From positions 62,001-126,000 of the forward strand of contig MCFE01000192.1 of assembly GCA_002104905.1 (NCBI GenBank): a stretch of 64,000 nt of DNA. The letters run 5' to 3'. Under the pieces are notes generated by a model. The model saw nothing but the letters and a program-made list of their open reading frames with translations, had not been told where the DNA came from and did not search any database. Positions 58,794 to 64,000 of this stretch are shown here, one piece after another. The translations under genes and the position numbers were made by a program. Positions within the stretch are counted from its first letter, which is position 1. Every line of letters begins with the position of its first letter. The DNA is from Basidiobolus meristosporus CBS 931.73. Lineage: Eukaryota > Basidiobolomycota > Basidiobolomycetes > Basidiobolales > Basidiobolaceae.

Positions 58794-60007
58794 TACCCAT
58801 GCCAACTTAACTCATCCACAGCTTTTGTGCAAAGAGTGTGTGAGAGGACTTGTGTGGCTAACCTACAAACATAAAGCTGCACATGTATATCTCTGCGGCT
58901 ACTGTATTCATTTGCTACTCCATCATGCTTGGTGTGCTGATAATATTGGACTTTGCTACATCTTTTGGAGTTTCCTATGGAGTTTATGTGTGGGAAGAAA
59001 GGAAAATGAGTCAAGTTACAGGTATTGCCATATCTCAATTTCATCAGAAAAACTACTTTCAAGTCTGTGATGGATGTGATGAGTTGGCACATGCAGGACA
59101 GCTAGGAATAGTTGGAAAATACTGAGGAATGATGTGTATATGGAGACACATATGCCAATGGCATTGAAAAGCTAAGCAGCCCCAATGCATGAGTAATCAG
59201 TTGAGTGATGCAAAGTTGGGTTGGGTGCAACAACCAACTAATTTCATCAGGAAGACATTACAAAAGTATACTGGTTTCTCTTGGTCACAGGCCCATTTCT
59301 GTACCATTCAATATGGAACTCACACACAAGAGCTAGAGCACACCTGTAAGAGAGACTAAAACCTAAAAGGAGAAGGAACATATTGGCTAAATAGTGAGTA
59401 GTTCTTTGCAGATATTCAGGAGGTATTCATGGCCAAAGTGGCTGCAACCAAGCATATGTATACAAGATGTATATGTCACCAGCAATACAAGTTATATGGC
59501 AACTTTGTAGGTATCCCACTAAAAGGCTGGAAAGTTGAGGTGATAGAAGTAAAGAGGGGTGATTCTACAGTGGAATATACAAATTGCACAAGTGGAGGTA
59601 GAAAAGGAAATACTGTTTGGTATATTGGTACAGTAGCACTAAACAAAACTAGCCGTAGACCACCACAATATCAAAATAGCACCATTGGAGGCTCACAAAG
59701 AGGTCATCTAAACACTGCTAAGTTTTTTGCCATATAAGGCAATTAGGGTCAGATCCACTTGAATGGATATAGAGCACACTAAGATTGCAACAATGCCATA
59801 CTACCCTTAACAAATATAGTACAAACACTATTATGTTTTTAACTTTATTTGGCTGTAAAATAAGCCAAACAATGTTGTGATCCTATTGCAATATTGTGTA
59901 TATGGTCATTAATTCCAAGCTGCGGACTTTATTGAGGTTTCTCAGCAGGATCTTGACAGCTGATCTGGATTGGATCCACCCAAGGGACCAAGTAATTTTT
60001 CATAGGG
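58794..60007 (+). mobile_element. CACTA-like right-end fragment (copy 7)
   Basis: Plus-strand transposase C-terminal blocks (LCKECVRGL, then FWSFLWSLCVGR), a tail with CICHQQYKLYGN, and a clear right terminus ending TTTTTCATAGGG at 60007. Stops are present in all frames. Confidence 0.7.
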
Positions 60008-60399
60008 GAAAGTTTTGGTAAGCTTTAACTGTACTTTCTGATCAAGTTGACTTAGTAAGCACCAAGAGACTGGTTTAACTGAAATCAGTTTGTGTGCTAA
60101 TAGGTGCATAAGAGGAGTGAGTATTGCATCATCAATCAGCTGATTTCTTGATAACTGCTAAGTGGTTAGATAGATCTCCAATGACTGATCCCTTGGAAAG
60201 GCCTAGCATATCAGTTGAGGACATAATGACTGCATGAAAGTTGGTCATGTGTGCAAGCTAAAAATAGTTTCTGAGAAAAGATGAAATAAAGAATAACAGG
60301 ATTAGTATTGTTGGGGTTAGGGAAAACTGGTTATGGCACTAGATTTTGTGACAGTGCAAAAATGGCAAAGTTTCAAGTGTTGATGCACAACACCCTTAT
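60008..60399. other. Unassigned segment between two CACTA-like copies
   Basis: About 390 bp of low-CpG DNA with no recognised feature, between the right end of copy 7 and the second-gene remnant of copy 8. Confidence 0.3.
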
Positions 60400-62448
60400 G
60401 CAGTGATATAATTTTTGTGCGCTCTTTTTTTGAGGTATTATTGCTATATTTCAAAGACACACCAGTGTTCCTCTGCCGTTATATTGGGAATTAGCTCAAT
60501 TCTTGGCTTTCACATTGAGCTACTTGAATTTTCTCCTTGCAGCATGGATACTGTGCTCCTTACCAGGAATATTGATTGCTATACATGGATTATCTGCTCA
60601 TCCTATCTCTGGACTGCTTCCTGACTTCTCAGGGCCATTGCATCCATCCCATTAGCCACTGCACCTAATTGCCACACTAGATCTTTGCTGTGAGCTGACA
60701 ACATACTTGCTGAGTAATGGTAGCAGTGCCGTTATCACAGTCATTTGCTGGTCCTCCACCAGTGGTACAGTGTTAGCCACAATCTCATCTGTCTGCAAAT
60801 TGTGGCCAGCTTGTATCTCCACAGACATTTATTGAGTGACTACCAGACTGAGAGCCTGAGGAGTCCACATTATTACCACCAGTGCTCATACAGCCAACGT
60901 ATTCTTTTTTGGATATAGCCCTGCTAATTGCATTAAATGTCAGAGCAAGCTGTTGTCCAACCTTTTTTCTGCTATTTTCAGTGGTGTGGCTTGGTTGGGG
61001 ACCATAGAACTTTGCTTTATTTTTTGCGGGTATATGTATATGAGTGAGTCAAGCTATAAGGAAAATATACTACTTGTATGTATATATGTGGTGCCATACC
61101 TTCTCATAATACTTACTTTATTAGGTTATCATTGAATCTTATGTTCATGAAGGTGTATTGTCTCAAATATTGACTGTCTTGAAATCATAGAAGTACTGAC
61201 AAAAAGTGACATATGAGCATTGTATTGTTCAGTGTCAAGTAGTTGGCCCCATGGACAAGACTTCTTTGATTAAATGCTGTAAGAGAAGGGAAAAGCAACC
61301 ATAAGGCTATTGTAACATGCCTCTCAGCCATGAAACACACATACTGTATAATAAGTATCATAACAGTCATGGTCAGTGTTTTCCCAAACAAGTCATATTT
61401 CGACATTCATCCATCTTTGCTGTACCAACAATATCTTGGCAGCCACTTGATACTTTGATAATGGCTCCTAGCTGTACTGGTCACATTGTGTAAGTCAATT
61501 AAGGAGAGTTTATGATATATTTGGGCTCACCTCAGCTTTCTGTAGGAGTATTTGTCCAGAAGCATATCACCAATGCCAACTTGACACTTTGACAGCTTTC
61601 ATGCAAGGAGTTTGTGATGAGACTTGTGCAGCTATACTACATGAATAGAGCTGAATATGCAGATCTCTACCACTACTGCATCCATGTTTTACTCCATCTT
61701 GCTTTGTGAGTAGAGAATATTGTACCTTGTTTTTCCTTTTGGGAGTTTCCTGTAGGGCAGATGTATGGGGAGATAGGAAGATATGTTAACTTGCAAGTAC
61801 TACTATACCCAAATCTCATCAAGAGTATAACCGTCAAGTCCGTCATGATTGTGATGAGTTTTCACATAGAGGACAGCTGGGACAAGTTGGAAAGTATTGT
61901 GGAGAGCTGTGCATATGGAAACATCTAGGCCTTTGGCATTAAGAAACAAAGCGGCCCCAATATGTGGGTTTCAGTTATGCAATGCAAAGCTGGGCAGGAC
62001 GCAACAAGCAACCAGATCTTATTAGGATAACCGTATCAAAGTATTCTGGGTTTCTGTTGAGCACAAGCTGATTTCTTTACCTTTCAGTACAGATTTCATA
62101 CAAACAAGAATCACATTGTATGTGCAAAGGGGACTAGAGTCCAGTAGGGAGAAGGAATATGTTGGATAAGCACTAAGAAGTATTTTGTAGATATTCAAGA
62201 AGTATCCAAGGCAAAAGTGGTGGCAACCAAGCAGATGTTTGCCAGATGTATATGTTGCCTGTAATACAAGGTGTTTGGTAACTTTGCAAGTATTGCACTA
62301 AAAACCATAAGTTGAGGTAATAGCAGTGTGTCAATTGCAGCAGCTGTGTATGTTAGTACAGGCTAGTCAGCAGGAGGCCAAGTTTTTATTAATTCAACCT
62401 ATGATCTGGATTGGATCTACCTGTGGGACCAAATTATTTCTCATAGGG
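60400..62448. mobile_element. CACTA-like copy with internal deletions (copy 8)
   Basis: It contains the N-terminal part of the second gene on the minus strand (about 60,400-61,030), then the transposase start on the plus strand (M-D-K-T-S-L at about 61,250). After a jump come the C-terminal transposase blocks (61,540-62,380) and a right terminus ending CTCATAGGG at 62448. The divergent arrangement of the two genes is again visible. The transposase core is missing. Confidence 0.65.
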
Positions 62449-62510
62449 GTAAGATTCAATGAACACCGGCCCTAGAAATCATTATAAATAAAGCTGTAGC
62501 TTTACATACA

Positions 62511-62879
62511 TGTTATGATCTACTGCTTGAATGTTTAAGTTAGATCAGTTTTTAGTCAAATCAATTAGTTATATGCTTAGCTTATCAGTATGTCAGTATT
62601 ATCTATCAAATCAGTAGCATTAGTCAGCAAAAGAATCAGTAGATCCTTATCAGACAGGATTAGATATAATAGGTAGGATCTTATTGGGTGATGATGATGC
62701 AATCAAATGAGTCATCAGCCACAGCCTACATTAGGAAATACAACTAGTCAGAAATTAATCTGGTAAAATGTATATAAAGAGCTGCTGGAACCTCAATAAA
62801 AATCAGTTCAAGTTTTAGTGAATACAATACTAGCTAAACTCCCTATTCCTCTTGAACTCTTATACCAAGACTTGTAACA
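62511..62879 (+). repeat. 5' LTR of Ty3/gypsy element
   Basis: A 369-bp LTR starting TGTTATGATC and ending CTTGTAACA, in the same orientation as the gag that follows. It matches the LTRs at 54349-54716 (inverted) and 58468-58793. Confidence 0.85.
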
Positions 62880-62880
62880 T

Positions 62881-62890
62881 TGGTATCAGC
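62881..62890 (+). other. Primer-binding site of the gypsy element
   Basis: TGGTATCAGC one base after the LTR. It begins with TGG, the complement of the CCA end of a tRNA, so this element uses ordinary 3'-end priming, unlike the copia elements here. Confidence 0.65.
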
Positions 62891-62966
62891 AATAACCAGT
62901 AACCTCCCTCCTGACAAAAGAAGAAGCCTCCCTTAAGATGTCCAAAATCTAGAATGGAAAAATGCT

Positions 62967-64000
62967 ATGCAACAAATCCTGGCCCAGCAGCAACAGTTAC
63001 TCCAGATCCTTAGCAAGCAGCAACAAGGAATGACTATCATGGCCCAAAGCCAGCAAAACCCTGTCAAGAGCAACTTTAATGTGAAGGTCAACTGGTACCA
63101 TGGTAGAGTTAATGAAAACCTGGGAACTTGGCTCTTCCAGATTGAAGAAGCTTTCTAGGCAAAGGGTATTGCTCCAGAAAGCAAGTTACATTATGCAGCC
63201 TCTTACCTGGCAGATGCAGCTTTACAGTGGTACCACAACAAGATCAGGTCAACCACCATGATGGGATGCTCTACAATCTCTACCTGAGATGCGTTTATGT
63301 TGGAAACTCAGGATACTGCTGAGCCCCCTCACCAACAGACATTACTCAGAAGAAAGTTGAAGACACTCAGACAGAAAGGAAAGGTCCAAAAGTTCATCTA
63401 TGAATATAGATGTCTACTTGGACAAATTGCAAGATTGGACCCTCTGGATCATGTTGAATACTGTATTGATGGGTTGAAAGTAAGAACACATAAGGAGGTG
63501 AATTATCTAAGACCTCAGACTATTGAAGTAGCCATCAAAATTGCCATTGACTATGACTCAGCTATGTTTGGAATTGGGAAGCCCACAATGACTAATCAGA
63601 GAGGCTACAATCACCATGAAAGAAGACAATTAGAAGCAGTGCCAGTGGAAATAGATGCTATGCAGAAGGATCCTACCTCAGAAGAATGTAAGAAGAAAGG
63701 ACCTTGCTTAAATTGCCACCAGCAGAGGCATATTGCAAAGTACTGCCCTCAAAGAAGAAATGGACACCAGACATTGAGAGCCTTTAATCATATTGAAGCC
63801 CTGGAGCATAGTAACATGGAGGATGAGCTTGAAGAAGACTTAGAATGCACCTTCTATTCAGGAGAAGAATACATATCCCAGATGACCTCAAACTCAGGAA
63901 AGCTATTATACTTGAATGGAGTAATCAATGGAGTACCTGCCAAGATCATGATTGACTCAGGAGCATTGCATGAGTACATGTCGGAGCAATTTGCTTTGAA
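62967..64000 (+). pseudogene. Ty3/gypsy gag and start of protease, 3' end outside the window
   Basis: A single frame runs to the window edge, interrupted by only two stops (TAG at 63156-63158, TGA at 63285-63287). It has a Gln-rich coiled N terminus, then a retrotransposon gag domain (ALQWYHN and LLRRKLKTLRQKGKVQKFIYEYR). A CCHC knuckle (CLNCHQQRHIAKYC) lies at about 63,706-63,747 and an aspartic protease motif (MIDSGALHEYM) near the end. The second stop falls where gag domains usually have Trp, so it may come from a TGG codon. It is the best preserved element of the window and may be the youngest. Confidence 0.75.

Noticed and set aside
23500-64000. Repeat-induced point mutation as the cause of the broken transposons
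   Set aside because: The classical process depletes CpA and enriches TpA. Here CpA and TpG remain common and CpG is what is missing.
1-64000. CRISPR arrays, rRNA genes, prokaryotic operons
   Set aside because: No short regularly spaced repeats or rRNA motifs were seen, and the gene signals are eukaryotic.

Overview
The window is eukaryotic and most likely fungal. Its genes are short and intron-poor, with TATAAATA core promoters, AATAAA polyadenylation signals, and one 59-bp intron with a TACTAAT branch site. The transposon mix (Ty1/copia, Ty3/gypsy and CACTA-like elements) also fits a fungus. The transporter sequences look to me like those of an early-diverging fungus, but the species cannot be named from the sequence alone.

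Region 1 (1-23,400) is a sugar-uptake locus. It holds eight genes of one major-facilitator hexose-transporter family. One is cut by the window start (1-1113, +). Five lie on the minus strand (5576-6985, 7790-9199, 9995-11404, 13374-14783, 15723-17132). One is on the plus strand, head-to-head with the last of these (19165-20574). A more divergent, intron-containing relative sits at 21916-23387 (+). Two decayed transporter fragments lie between them (about 4554-4830 and 12285-12520). A hexokinase gene (2847-4235, +) is embedded in the array, so the locus joins hexose import with hexose phosphorylation. Six array genes are nearly identical over 469 codons. They share a TATA box about 57-64 bp upstream of the ATG (looser in one copy) and a 3'-UTR motif, UGUANAUAAUAAA, in which a Pumilio-type site overlaps the poly(A) signal.

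Region 2 (about 23,500-64,000) is a transposon graveyard with almost no CpG. It contains: (a) at least ten partial copies and one near-complete copy of a CACTA-like family with two divergent genes, a tnp2/Transposase_21-type transposase and an unrecognised second gene, bounded by CCCTATGAAAAA termini; (b) three Ty1/copia elements, two with intact LTR pairs and exact 5-bp target-site duplications (43700-48228 and 49602-53886), one of them inserted into an older copy of its own family; (c) four Ty3/gypsy pieces, the last running off the window's right end with a fairly well preserved gag and protease start; (d) a 731-bp foldback element (38504-39234) with arms of about 345 bp, inserted with a 3-bp duplication into a CACTA transposase gene. 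Nearly all reading frames here carry stops and frameshifts.

The change in CpG content is abrupt at about 23,500 and coincides with the end of the sugar-uptake genes. It suggests a methylated, silenced transposon block beside an active gene array. Conversion between array genes, shared promoter geometry and the shared 3'-UTR element suggest selection for high and coordinated dosage of the transporter. No rRNA, tRNA or CRISPR was found.
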